Translations under genes and position numbers: made by a program
Assembly (NCBI GenBank): GCA_037178675.1
Contig: JAYMGJ010000314.1
Span: forward strand, 1 to 64,000
Length of the DNA stretch: 64,000 bases
Reading direction: 5' to 3'
From: Scleroderma bovista
Taxonomy: Eukaryota > Basidiomycota > Agaricomycetes > Boletales > Sclerodermataceae
The notes under the pieces: generated by a model
The model's database searches: none
The model's input: the letters and a program-made list of their open reading frames with translations, nothing else
Told to the model about the DNA's origin: nothing
Shown here: positions 53,460 through 64,000 of the stretch, in pieces
Numbering within the stretch: position 1 is the first letter of the stretch
Layout: each line of letters starts with the position of its first letter

Positions 53460-55869
53460 TTAGGTTTTGCCCTTCTGAGTAGTCTTGCTGATGAGCTTCG
53501 CTTTCTCGAGGGCAGCCTCACCTGCAGGTACACAGCCAGAAGTTTAATCGAGCTCTAACGGAGCCGTCGAAGGTAGTAGCCACTTACTTTGCTTGACAAG
53601 GTTTTTCTTATAATCGATGATTGTGATATCTTCGTGAGTAAGATTGTTGATTGTCTTGTCTTTTACTTCCCATAGCTCTTCAGCTACCTGAGAGATAAGA
53701 CCTGATTTACATGGATCAGAAACACGAGGACGGAGAATATACGACAGGTACTCACGGAAGTCGTGGGAAACGATCACAACGCCGCCTTCAAACTCCTTGA
53801 TAGCCAATGCAAGGGCGTCTATAGAAGCCATATCCAAGTGGTTGGTCGGCTCATCTGACGCGATCACGAATAAATATTTGTTAATGTGTCATGGTCATCC
53901 GACACTTACCCAGCAGAAGAACGTGTGGATGCTCCATTGCAAGCTGCGCAAACACGACACTACGACATAATAGTGCGTCAGCCATTGGATTAATCTGAAT
54001 CGCGATGATCTATTTCTCACCGATTGCGCAGACCGTCCGACAGCTGTCTGATCGGAGAGGTCTGATGTGAACCAGAGAGTCCAAACCTTCCAAGCTGTTG
54101 CCGCCAAGCCTACAATGGTAAAACCGCATTGGCATCACGATCATCGCTAGAAAGAAATGAAAAATACATGGGCGTCCTTGTCAGGATATTTGTCGTGAAA
54201 GAGTGATTGGAAGTGCTCTATTGGCGATTTGTCGTACGGAAGTTGGTCGGCGGAGTGTTGAGAATACTTCGCCAATTTCAATGCAGCGTGTTTTGAAACA
54301 GTTCCTTCACATGGTTGTAGGGCACCTGTAATGAGATTAAGGAGAGTCGATTTGCCTGCTCCGTTGGCACCAAGGATAGCCACACGGGAGTCCATGCTGG
54401 TGGGGTACGCAATGAGGTCAGTAAATTTCAATATGCTCAGAATGTTCATACTCACTCAATACCGAATGACAAATCACGGTAGAGGTAATCCTCTGACCTT
54501 CCGGAGTATGAGAACGCGACCTCATTGAAAGCAATGATAGGAGGCGGAAGTTTGCGAATGTCCTCGAAGTGGAACCGCAGAGGTCTAGGTGTTTCGACCT
54601 TTTCGATGAGCCCCGCTGCTTCCATTTTGTCTATGATCTTTTGCTTCGATTTTGCTTGTTTTACCAAGTTGGCGTATGTTCCAGCAGACGCTATGAACCT
54701 ACCCGTTTTTCATCAGCACATGCTCATCAAGTAAAAGGGCATGCATACTTCTTAATGTGGGCAATTTCCTCTTGCTGTTTGTGATATGCCTTCATTTGAT
54801 TGACCTCATTCTCCCCCTTCGTGCGAACGTACGTCGTATAGTTGCCCGTGTAATAAACGAGTTTCTTTTTCATCGTCAGCTCCATGATATTCGTGCAAAC
54901 AGAGTCAAGGAAGTCTTGTGAGTGCGACGTGATAACCAGAATGTGGTTGTATGTCGACAAATACGCCTCCAGCCACACGACCGCGCCCAAATCAAGGTGG
55001 TTCGTCGGCTCGTCTAGCACCAGGAGGTGTGGTTTCACAAATAGCGCACGGGCAAGAGCGACTCGCATCCGCCAACCACCGCTCATGTCTTTGGTCGGTT
55101 TCTGCATCATGGCTTGGCTGAAGCCGAGACCATGTAAAATGCTCCCAGCTTTTGTCTCGAAGGTGCTGGGGTCCATTTCTTCTAGTTCTTCGTATGCTTG
55201 ATCCAGAGCAACGTCATCAGGTTCATCGGCCATCGATAACTCCTCGATACGTCTTTCGAGTTTCGCGACCTTCTCTTTGGCTGATGCAATAATGAAGTCC
55301 ACGGCATTTACGTCTGATGGCTCGGCCTCTCCACGCACAATATAGATATCGATGTGCGGTGGGATCTCAATATCACGGTACGCTATTGATTGTAGGAAGG
55401 TCGACTGGGATCAGGTCAGGAAACCTACCAGGGAAAAGAAAGTATGTTTGTACCCACCTTCCCCGAACCATTTTCACCAAGAAGACCATATCTTTGGCCA
55501 TAATTAAGGGATATCTCGGCACCTTCGATGAGTAGACGACCGTGGAAAGACAAAGTATATTGGTCGATTTTGATATCTCGGCCTTTCACATCGGATACGA
55601 GTACACCTGCCGCACTCCTGGGAAAGGATGAGCAAAACATTCGCTTTAACATCCACTACCCACCTTTCCGTGGCGATCTGCAATTTTGCCATCGATGTTA
55701 GATCATCCGTACTATTGGCAGCGGATACGCTTGTGAGCGGTGTATTGGCCGCACTGCCGGTGACCGATCCCGCTGGTGTCGATACCGACGTTGTTGCGCC
55801 GCTCTGTCTGGCCGCTTGTTTAGCGGCCTTCTCTGCAAGTCGTTTCTGTTTTGAGGTGGAGGGTGCCAT
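53460..55869 (-). CDS. ARB1: ABCF-family ATPase, ARB1/ABCF2 type (635 aa)
   Basis: Ten exons on the minus strand join in frame (55869-55664, 55617-55458, 55404-54749, 54698-54456, 54396-54168, 54109-54021, 53959-53910, 53854-53756, 53701-53588, 53521-53460), giving 635 aa (human ABCF2 is 623, yeast Arb1 610). It has two ATPase cassettes and no membrane segments. Cassette 1 has [24 protein letters not shown] and [12 protein letters not shown]. Cassette 2 has [21 protein letters not shown] and [15 protein letters not shown]. The N-terminus is Ala/Lys-rich. Arb1 is a soluble factor needed for 40S and 60S ribosome biogenesis and export. The second signature reads LSDGLRNR; the expected family form is LSGG or LSDG, so it is within range. 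Confidence 0.94.
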
Positions 55870-57024
55870 TGTGGAGTAAGCTGCAGAGAGAACGAAGGAT
55901 CGATGTCCAGTGGCTTCAAATCTTTCTTGATCGGAGTTCCAAGGTTGGCACGATTATCTAATCTAGTAATTAAATTTACTCGCACTCGGAGCTCAGCACT
56001 GTGTGGTAGTCCTCGGTCCTCCCTTCGAGCTGGTCTACCGACTTCAAACACGCATGGATATCAATACAAATAGTAATCGAACGATGTTACTTCCTACTTG
56101 ATACGACCGACACTTAATCGACACCTTCAGGAGCCCAGTCGGATGCTTCACCTGGTCGTGTAAGCATCATCCTTGTCCTCCTGATCAACGTCCACGGCCA
56201 CCTCAGCAGGCTGCGCGAGTATCCATTTAACTTCGCCATCTCTCCGTTGCTGTGATGCACAATAGGCCCTGGACAATTTTAGTGGACCATCTCGGGTATG
56301 TTATAAACAGTCTTCTTGTAACTCACCCTTCTCGGAAACGCCATGGCTCTTTGTCACCGTGGTACTCACGAACTTTACCAGGATCCCCGGGTGTGTTGTT
56401 TACCGATGAGTGTTTGAATGGACTATAGGTTGGTGAAATCAAAGACGTCGCCAGTATGCGATGTCTTGGGGAGACAGCCAATGTGACACGGAGAAGTTTC
56501 CAGATGGGACTGGAATCCCTTGTCCCTGTTGGCAGTACGGGCGATGGGTGACCGTGACGCGACCACGCGACCTGCCAGGCCAACTTCGGGCGCAAGAGAC
56601 AAGATAAATCCGTGGTCCACGCGTTCCTTGGATCTTGGAAGGAACCCAAGTGAGCTCTTCAAGTCCCTGGCTGGTTTATCTGCAAAGTGCGATGCTATAA
56701 GGCACAGTAGCATGTTTCAACAAGTATGTGCATTTGCGAAAACGTTGCTGGCGCGGTGCAGCTGGGTACCAGCCTATGATATGCTCATCGTTGCTCATGC
56801 CAAGCGGCTCCAAAATCGTGCGCGATGAAGTACCAGAACAAAGCGTGTAAAATGACTATGTAGTGATTGCCCTCCATGTACATGATTCGCTTTGGAGTCG
56901 ATAGCCGAGTTACGACATACTTATAGTAAAGGTGGACCGACGACACTTGACCGTCTTGAAAGCTTGAACTGAAACTCTGGTGGTTGCAATTCTTCGAGCC
57001 GACTTGGTAGCCTCTAAATTTGAA
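55870..57024. other. Intergenic region with a possible small minus-strand gene
   Basis: On the minus strand a frame covering 56323-56649 (NTPGDPGKVREYHGDKEPWRFREG) splices by a good GT-AG intron (about 56,269-56,328) into CASQQRRDGEVKWILAQPAEVAVDVDQEDKDDAYTTR, ending near 56,155. The 5' part has several competing frames (for example SKERVDHGFILSLAPEVGLAGRVV), so no full model could be built. It could be a small conserved protein; I assign no function. Confidence 0.35.
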
Positions 57025-58327
57025 ATGGATGGCAAAAGGAAGTTCGAAGACGATCAAAATGGTATGTACGTCGGTCGACTGGGCAGCTGCCCGCAGTACT
57101 GTTGCCTACTGTTGCTGACTGACGAGTACTTATTGCCTGTCGTTTAGATGGCCACGCCAGAAAGAGGCTTGCCATCCAGCCAAACGCAACGGATTGCTCC
57201 AATGCAGACACGCCCGAGGCTGGGCTCAGCTCCCTTCTTGACTTTACTGCGCTCTCTTCTCCAGAGCACATCTCAGCCCGGTTCGAATCAATAGCGCACG
57301 AGCTCCTCTGCACCCATATCCTCTCCGTTGTGCACAATAATGTTCACACCGACTATGAAATACTCGAACTTGAATTCTACTTACAGAAGGCGGGCTGCCA
57401 CGAAGATCCGTTCACACACGGGAGCGTAGAACAGGAGCGTAGTGGTCAATGGTAACGTAGCATCATATCCACCACAATTGAACCCATTCGTTACCAAGCA
57501 TTAACAGGTACTTCCATCGTATGCCCTGTCGTGCCGACAGTAACTCGCTGGGCCTCCCAGTTACAGCAGCGGGGAGTTACAGGGATGGAACACGCAAGGG
57601 TCTCGACCTGACGATTGGTGCGCAGCTTGCTGGTGCACAATTGCCACGAATAGTGACTGTACGCGGGGGTGCACTCTTGCGCACCCTTCGCAGACTCAAG
57701 GATCGGACGCTCATATCTGGGCCATCTCTCCTTGTTGACGAGGTTCTTCGCGCCAGCGGGGCGTCTTCCATCTCTAACTTGGTAAATGATACTTGGAATA
57801 GGGATATTGCAGCTCTCACAGCGCCTACACCCTCGCGCTCTACATATATGTATCTGCGTTCGCGTGATGGGAGCAACGTACCGGCGTTGAAAACATCACC
57901 AACGGTCTATCGCTCGCCTCGCGTTGGTCTTGATCTGTCTCATCCAGAAACGACAAACTCACTTAGGCACCCCCGGGTCGTTTTCGTCGATGCGCGGTAT
58001 CGCTATTTCACCCATCCGGAGGTGCTCAAAACCAAAGGCCGCATGCAGACTTTCTGTGGGTTGTACACCGCACTTCGGGAATCCAACGGCTATCCACATA
58101 ATTCCATCAAACTGAAGCAGGAGCTATGCAGGTTGATGGCGTACAAAGAACAAAATGTGGTTAAGCTTCTGGCTGACTATAAAGCTGGATACGAGAGCAG
58201 GGCTCTCAAATCTTTCCTTGGTTCGGCGGGCAAGGGCGTCTGCCAATCGTCTTCGGCATATTTGAAGATGATGGGAGCTTTGCAGAAGGCTAAAGAACAG
58301 ACTCATCAAGCATCAGCCTCAACTTGA
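57025..58327 (+). CDS. Conserved protein of unknown function (386 aa)
   Basis: Three exons (57025-57061, 57148-57451, 57508-58327) keep frame across GT-AG introns. The N-terminus is basic and acidic (MDGKRKFEDDQN) and could be a nuclear localisation region. The central part has the motif WYFHR preceded by DPFTHGSVEQERSGQ and followed by GSYRDGTRKGLDLTIG, then LLVDEVLR and SPRVGLDLS. I remember this arrangement from a family shared by fungi and some bacteria but cannot name it with confidence. Its charged and aromatic conserved residues would suit an enzyme or nucleic-acid-binding fold. The gene is convergent with the permease (385 bp between stop codons). Confidence 0.8.
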
Positions 58328-58711
58328 GTTTATTGATGGCCAAGTGAGCATGGAGTCATACGACAAATGTTATTCCTTCGAATGGGGAGAAATAATTTCA
58401 TGGTGTTTGAAAAAGCAATGAGACATGTTGGGTGAGATCTGAGTCCGCAGAAACCCGGCAATTCCAATATTGGTTACCACAATACCTTTCGGACTAACAT
58501 GAAGGAGGGCCGCCCGAATGGCGCTTCGGAGGGGGCAGGCAAAGTCACTTTGAACAAATGAGGCAAGCACAGCGTAAGCGAATGTATGCATACATAGCTT
58601 TCTTGCTGGGTCCGAGGTGAGCAAGCCGGGTTAAAATTCATTGTAGTCGAGCTGTGTCTATGTAGAAATCCCCACAAAACTCTATATGATTGAGGAAAGC
58701 CAAGAGATCCG

Positions 58712-61241
58712 CTAGTAAACGTAGCTAGCAAGGTTCGCCAGCCATGATCTCCATCGTGGCATCTTGCTCTCCGCCTCCCCCCGGGCCCTCTGCTCCAACG
58801 CATCACGTTCACGGAATTGTACTCCCTCGCCACGCTTCCACACTGCGTCCGTGTCTAGATCCACCTGCAACAGAGGGACGAGGTGCTGGTTCTTCCCAAG
58901 AGCGCAGCGCTCATATATTGTATATCCGCCATATAAAATGATATATAGCACGACTCCAATATAAGTTGCGACAACGCTCTACAAGGAGGAATGTCGCGCG
59001 TATTAATCGAATGAATTTATATGGATGGATTGATGTGCATGAAAAACTCACCTTCACATTGAAGGGCTCTTGCCTCACTGCAGAATAACCTTCTGCAATA
59101 AACATGAGTGTTGCAAGGACAACAACTCCGATAGGAAGGAGCGGGAACAACGGCTGGACATAGGGCAAATCATCCAAAGAACGTCCTTGTGCCCGATATG
59201 CGACGCGGAATCTGTACGAGATGACTCCAATGGTGCCCCACACCAGGATCGCAGATATGCCGGTTAAGTTGAGCAACCAGGTGAATACGAGACCTTCTCC
59301 CCATATGGTAGTCAGGAATGTGAGACAGGCTGCTGCCAGTGAAACCCTTGTTTACGATGTGAGTGTTGTAGTAATAGTAATACAAAAGGATATGTCTTAC
59401 AAAAGCGCAGGTATGGGGACTCCTCGTCTGTTCACCCAACCGAAGAAATGCGGTGCTTGGCCCATCCTGGCCAGGGAAAGTAGCATCCTCGAGCTGCCAT
59501 AGAAAGCGGAATTTGTGGCAGAGAGAACTGCGGTGAGGAGAACGGCATTGACAACGTGCACCGCAGCTCCGAAGCCTGCGCGTTGGAACACGACGGTGAT
59601 AGGGGAAGCAGTCACGTCGGAATCTGGCGCATCTCAGGATTAGAACCAAGGGTGCAGAAAATCTTGAGTATTATACCATTTGCAGAAGTGAGAAGTGTGG
59701 GGTCCTTCCAGTTAATGCAAAGCCCGATAGTCAGGATGGTAAGGACATAGAAGAGTACAATTCGGAAGAACGTGGCCTTGATGGCACGTGGGACAGTCTT
59801 ATAGGGCTGACTCGCCTCGCCAGCAGCGATTGCAACTAGCTCCACCCCACCGAAAGAATAAAACGCGTATACAAATGTCTGTGCAAAGTTTTTAAACCCT
59901 CCTATGAACGCCTGAGAGTTCTGGAAGTTTGAAAGTCCCTGGAAGGCCCGATTCGATCACCTTCTACCTTATGCACCAAAAATAATCGGACTCACAGGGC
60001 CCGGATGACCTTTGATCCCACCCAAATCATAGATAAGACCCACGAGAATGAAGACGATGATCATCAGAACTTTAATCAACGCGAACCAGTACTCGGATTC
60101 CCCTGGTTGCAGGATTAGTCCAGTCCTCAAATTGCGACTGTCATTCAACCTCACCATAGACACGGACATGAATCAATTGTAGTGCAAATATTGGGACAAT
60201 AATCATGAGCGCCCATTGCCAAGGCTGTATTTGAGGGGCCCAGAACTGTAACGGATATATTGTTAGCAAAGCGACTTCGACTTCTTTCACGGGCCTCGAA
60301 TGGGCAAGAGTAAAAATCTTGTGACTCACCTGCAGAATGATGGCAGCAGCAGTCAACTCGCTGGCTAATATTTCAAATGAGTCATGACTCAATATCGTGA
60401 TAGAAGTGGCAGTCATTTTCCAAGAAAGTAAACTCACGTATCGATAACGACCTGTAGATATACGTGTAGCACAAGCAAGCCAAGACTGAGGTGAGTTTCT
60501 CGCAGCATTGTCACCAGTGGGAAGGAAGACAGACCATTGAAACCAATAATTCCAACCTATTTCCCGTATTGAGAGGCGTAAGTTCAACATCCTCAATGAC
60601 AATGCCATGAGAGCCCTACACACCTAACGTGAACCCTAGAGCAGGAGATACGAATCTGCTACCAAAGGCTGAGAATGCACCAGAAACCGGGAACATAGCT
60701 GCCATCTCTCCACTGTAAGGGTTGTATCAAAGAATATGCCTCAAACTTAGGTTTGACCGACTTACAGAGAAATGACGACAGTATAGACGAACACCCCGAC
60801 TACCAGGTACGAAAGCAAGGCACTTCCAGGTCCGGCAACCGCAACCGCCTTGGTATGGCAGTTGTGAATTAAAATTGAGGACAATCATCTCGAGTTACAC
60901 ATACCGATCCAGCGCTCAGAAATATACCCGTGCCTATGGTCCCTCCGATGGCTGTTTACGATTACAGGACAGTAAGAAAGTCTGTATATAGCGAGATTCT
61001 GAAAGGGCTGCGTACCAAGCATCATCAAATGTCTGCTCTGCATTGCCCGCTTCGTATCATGTTCGGGGCTCGCAGCGAGACTCTTCCATATCCCGGCATT
61101 GTGCCCACTAGATGAGCCATCGACCTGTGAAAGACTGCATTCTTGATCACAATTGATTTTTCCTTGGGAGGAGCCAGAGAGCTGGCGATAGTTGCGTGGG
61201 TGGTGACTATGGTCTGACTCTGACATTAGATACAACTCCAA
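58712..61241 (-). CDS. Amino-acid permease (YAT/APC family)
   Basis: This minus-strand gene has about ten exons. It starts at ATG 61241 (or the internal ATG at 61226, MSESDHSHH). A hydrophilic N-terminus ends in KRAMQSRHLMMLAIGGTIGTGIFLSAG, the hallmark of fungal amino-acid permeases at the first membrane segment. Further segments include AVAVAGPGSALLSYLVVGVFVYTVV, GEMAAMFPVSGAF, WNYWFQWSVFLPTELTAAAIILQ, FYSFGGVELVAIAAGEASQP, AVLSATNSAFYGSSRMLLSLARMGQAP and LPYVQPLFPLLP. Twelve membrane segments are expected, at the plasma membrane, taking up amino acids by proton symport. The C-terminal cytoplasmic tail is charged (RERDALEQRARGEAESK). The exact substrate cannot be told. Splice sites for the N-terminal part (intron after HLMML) are clear. 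Confidence 0.92.
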
Positions 61242-62215
61242 GTACGAGTAGCTGTCGTGAACTGTTCGCGCGACCGGCCAGTGAGTGAGGGTCTTGAAGA
61301 CTCGAACTGACCTTGCTGGCGACTCGGTAGTCTCCCTAAGCCAGACTCTCTTCGTAGATGAAGATAGTTAGCGACTCGGCAGCCGTAAAGATCCAATACA
61401 AGGGAAGAGAGAGAGCCGAATAGTATCATTACATCCTGTCTGACCCCGCTTTTAGAGCATGGACGTTCTCGGAAGCTTGCGATCTTCACTGAGAAAAGAT
61501 TCTAAGTTGCACCCGTGTACTAAGTACTGTATGTACTTTAGTAGTAGATGTATGCAATACCAGTAAGTACTTGCGTGTGATTTTATCCTTGTCTGTCCAG
61601 CATTTTGAACGAGGATCACCTCAAATCACCTCTACTATCACCTCCTCCTTTCCAACCAGAGTCCACGTTCGATACCACACTGATCAAATTTTACCAGGAA
61701 AGGAGGTTAACCGCGATCATGTCACTAACAGCAGTTCATCTTCGTGAACGCAATAAAACTGGAGTCGTCGTCGACCGTTCATGTAAAATTTGGCACAGGT
61801 TCGTCACCTTCAACATACTTTCGTGCATCGGAGCATCATCTGCACTCACGCGTGCACTGAGCAATTTTTTACTCAGTTCTGTACTTACTGCCCAGGAAAC
61901 TGGCTATCACCGTGAGATAAAGCTCATGTTTACACTGCTATTGAACTCCGTATTCAGGTTCGAAGCTATGAAGACAATGGAGCCGCACTACCGCCAGAGT
62001 AAAGAAAAATACTTTTACATGGACGCTAGGCCATTGATCTACATGGGATGTTGTACACGGCGCGAAATTGGTTCTTCTGATCTAACGTGGCTCCGATGAT
62101 GAAATGAAATAGTCCAAAACTCTCAAGCCACTTCTCTAAATGTTCTACATCCGCTCTGACCACTAGGCTCGATTCCCAATGGTTCTGCATTCTTCAGGAG
62201 AGTGACTGTCACGCT
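61242..62215. other. Intergenic region between permease and membrane protein genes
   Basis: Promoter side of the permease and 3' flank of the next gene. A plus-strand frame of 164 codons (61605-62099) has no motif and is not called as a gene. Confidence 0.4.
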
Positions 62216-63332
62216 TCACCTATTTGCGAATACTATTGTTGTCAGCACCCCATCCGTGGATTCGTTTAAACCTTTTATTAGGTTGCGATGCACGCGACAA
62301 GCCATCACGCTCGTCAGGGCTACCGCAGGACTTGCAAGGATGACCTGGAGTGAAGGAGACAAAGTGGGTGCTAATGTCATTATGAACCGTGCCATGTTGA
62401 CGCCAGTGGTGATCCTATTTAGGTGTTCGTTACTGAGTGGCATCCTCGGGAATAATATGAAGAATCCTTACAGATAGTACTGCTGACCGCCCTGCAGCAC
62501 AGCACGAGAAAAATGTGGGAGTGCTGTCCAGCAACACAGGGCCTTCCATCCCACTACCCCCGTCTGGTGAGTGGTAAGGATCTTATACATGACTGCAATA
62601 TAGACGAGAGTATCGAAAAGAACGGGGTCCATAAAAGCGATGGAGATCGCCCCCACACCTTGGATTCGGATGCAGTGTTTTGTATCAGCGATTTCAACGG
62701 AGTCATGGAGGGGCCCGGAAAATGCTGCACAAGAGGTGCCGACGCCGATAAGCCAAAGGAAACTAAAGGTGTGTTTGACAAATCTGTGCTTGAAGTAAAC
62801 AGCGTGAGCGCGTTTGAGGAAAAGGTAGGATGATGCTGCGGACGATAACACTTGAAATGCTATCAGAACCATGGCGACAACTCCACAGTTAGAGATGGGA
62901 CCAGCTGCAGAAAATTCATGTAAGATTTTTCAGAACTTTAGGCTATTTGAATCAAAGCTCGATAGGTGCCCACTTTTCTGCAGAGCATTCAGTATAACCG
63001 TAACCAGGATAGTTGGTCTCTTGGAATGTCAGGCAAGTCAGAAATAATTGATGCAGACGTCTCACCTGGCTAGGAAATAAGCACACAGAACGATTGAGAA
63101 GCTCCCTGTCTGGATCAGCCGATGATCCTCGGGGATGCTAGAGAGAATATCCCAGATCAAGGCCTGAAGGGAATCCACGTTAGGTGTGCTGGAGACTGGC
63201 TACGTCACAACATACCCCTAGGGTCACCAAGGTGACATTTCTGTTGAGTTCAAACTCACTTGTGGTTCCGGGACTGAGGTAATTGAGGTAGACAACAGAA
63301 TTTATGATTGGAGAGGGTTCTTCAGAACTCAT
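62216..63332 (-). CDS. Basidiomycete-type multi-pass membrane protein (7TM-like)
   Basis: This minus-strand gene probably starts at ATG 63332 (MSSEEPSPIINSVVYLNY). A GT-AG intron after NVTLVTLG leads into ALIWDILSSIPEDHRLIQTGSFSIVLCAYFLAR. The long middle exon (62872-62468) contains MVLIAFQVLSSAASSYLFLKRAHAV, TFSFLWLIGVGTSCAAFSG and VGAISIAFMDPVLFDTLVYIAVMYKI. The last exon ends with PTLSPSLQVILASPAVALTSVMACRVHRNL and a short tail, stop at 62216. This layout (WDxLSxIxxDxxLI, then a late ALTxxMACRVxR) is one I associate with large families of uncharacterised 7TM-like proteins in Agaricomycetes. Exon boundaries around 62,930-63,060 are uncertain. No ligand or partner can be inferred. Confidence 0.65.
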
Positions 63333-64000
63333 ACCAGTCCAGCCGAGATTTGGGATTCCTTTGTCAGGAACGGTCAACAACGTTAATAAGTGCACGATGC
63401 GACCTGTGCAAGGGCTCAAGCAGTTTAATCTTATCGAACCTTTAATGACACGCACAGCTGCAGCAGCCACAACTGCATGATCAGGTACATATGTAAGGTG
63501 GGCCGGCCGCATACAATGAGACGTTATCCCGGGCGCTGGACTTCTGGCAGAGAGTCATAATGCCGGATCGTTCGAGGGAAGCCCTATTGGGAATAGCAAC
63601 CCGCTTTGTACCCGGTACAACTGAAGGGGTTTGAAAGGTGATCCCAATCGAAACATATCGCCCCTCAAACTCAACTCATCATACCTTTCATTGCGGGATA
63701 TCTACGGAGGTTACAAAGACGAGGTGGTCCTGGCAGTCGTCAGAAGCTGCGATTCTCTTGGATTTGCTACGCTAAATCGACGGGAGACAAGAAGCACAGA
63801 TGGTAGTGGGGACGACCAAGCTACTGACTGGTGCATCATAGACAGAGCTTTGTGAGGCACGTGTCTTGTGGATGCACATGGACTTTCCATGTGAAGAGAA
63901 CCGCAGACCGCCCACACCGGGACACAGCCCGCCATCCCATGCCGTAAAGTTCTGGTGATCACTGTGTCATTGTCAATCAATCACTGAGCTTCAGGCACCT
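63333..64000. other. Right edge of the window, no gene called
   Basis: Short frames on both strands with no recognised motifs. This region presumably contains the promoter of the membrane protein gene. Confidence 0.4.

Noticed and set aside
61605..62099. 164-codon plus-strand frame
   Set aside because: No motif, weak start context, and it sits between two minus-strand genes in probable regulatory DNA.
1..64000. CRISPR arrays, operons, ribosome binding sites, tRNA and rRNA genes
   Set aside because: The window is eukaryotic; no direct-repeat/spacer arrays were seen, and no tRNA or rRNA could be supported after looking for T-arm-like and conserved rRNA sequences.

Overview
This window looks like nuclear DNA of a basidiomycete fungus, most likely an Agaricomycete. 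The evidence is short spliceosomal introns of about 50-100 bp in almost every gene, a Plavaka-type DNA transposase, a chromodomain Ty3/gypsy element, remains of a fungal chitin synthase with a myosin motor, and host proteins (uL1, PP4 catalytic subunit, ARB1-type ABCF, a YAT-family permease, an NRG1-like zinc finger) that read as typical basidiomycete orthologues. The species cannot be named from sequence alone.

The window has two compartments. Positions 1-29,000 are repeat-rich. A decayed minus-strand chromovirus end (87-1425) is followed by a CAGACA/TTCAGA minisatellite (about 1,430-2,340) and a minus-strand repeat (about 2,400-4,940) whose inverted relative lies at about 23,060-25,190. A complete young Ty3/gypsy chromovirus occupies 5196-11530. 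It has 371-bp LTRs, CTTGG target duplications, gag, and pol in the -1 frame joined by a textbook slippery site plus hairpin. After it come a second minisatellite block (about 11,870-13,600), a CpG-stripped chitin synthase relic with an internal 3.5-copy tandem duplication (14,603-16,590), a multi-exon Plavaka transposase on the minus strand with one premature stop (17,123-20,417), an 18-bp minisatellite (about 20,812-20,920), exons of a low-complexity protein (21,031-23,079), a proline/histidine-rich open frame, and the 3' end of a LINE (about 28,300-29,036).

Positions 29,384-64,000 are mainly host genes: a 954-aa coiled-coil/Ser-Pro-rich protein (-), ribosomal protein uL1 (+), an NRG1-like C2H2 factor (+), PP4 catalytic subunit (+), a MARVEL-domain protein (+), ARB1/ABCF2 (-), a conserved protein of unknown function (+), an amino-acid permease (-) and a basidiomycete-type multi-pass membrane protein (-). 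Between uL1 and the zinc finger lies an 8.4-kb stretch without a convincing gene.

The older elements have lost CpG (Arg codons changed to Cys/His/Gln), while the intact LTR element is still CpG-rich. This fits methylation-driven decay of old repeats and a recent insertion of the complete element. Exon coordinates were worked out by hand from splice-site consensus and reading-frame continuity, and none has been checked against transcripts.
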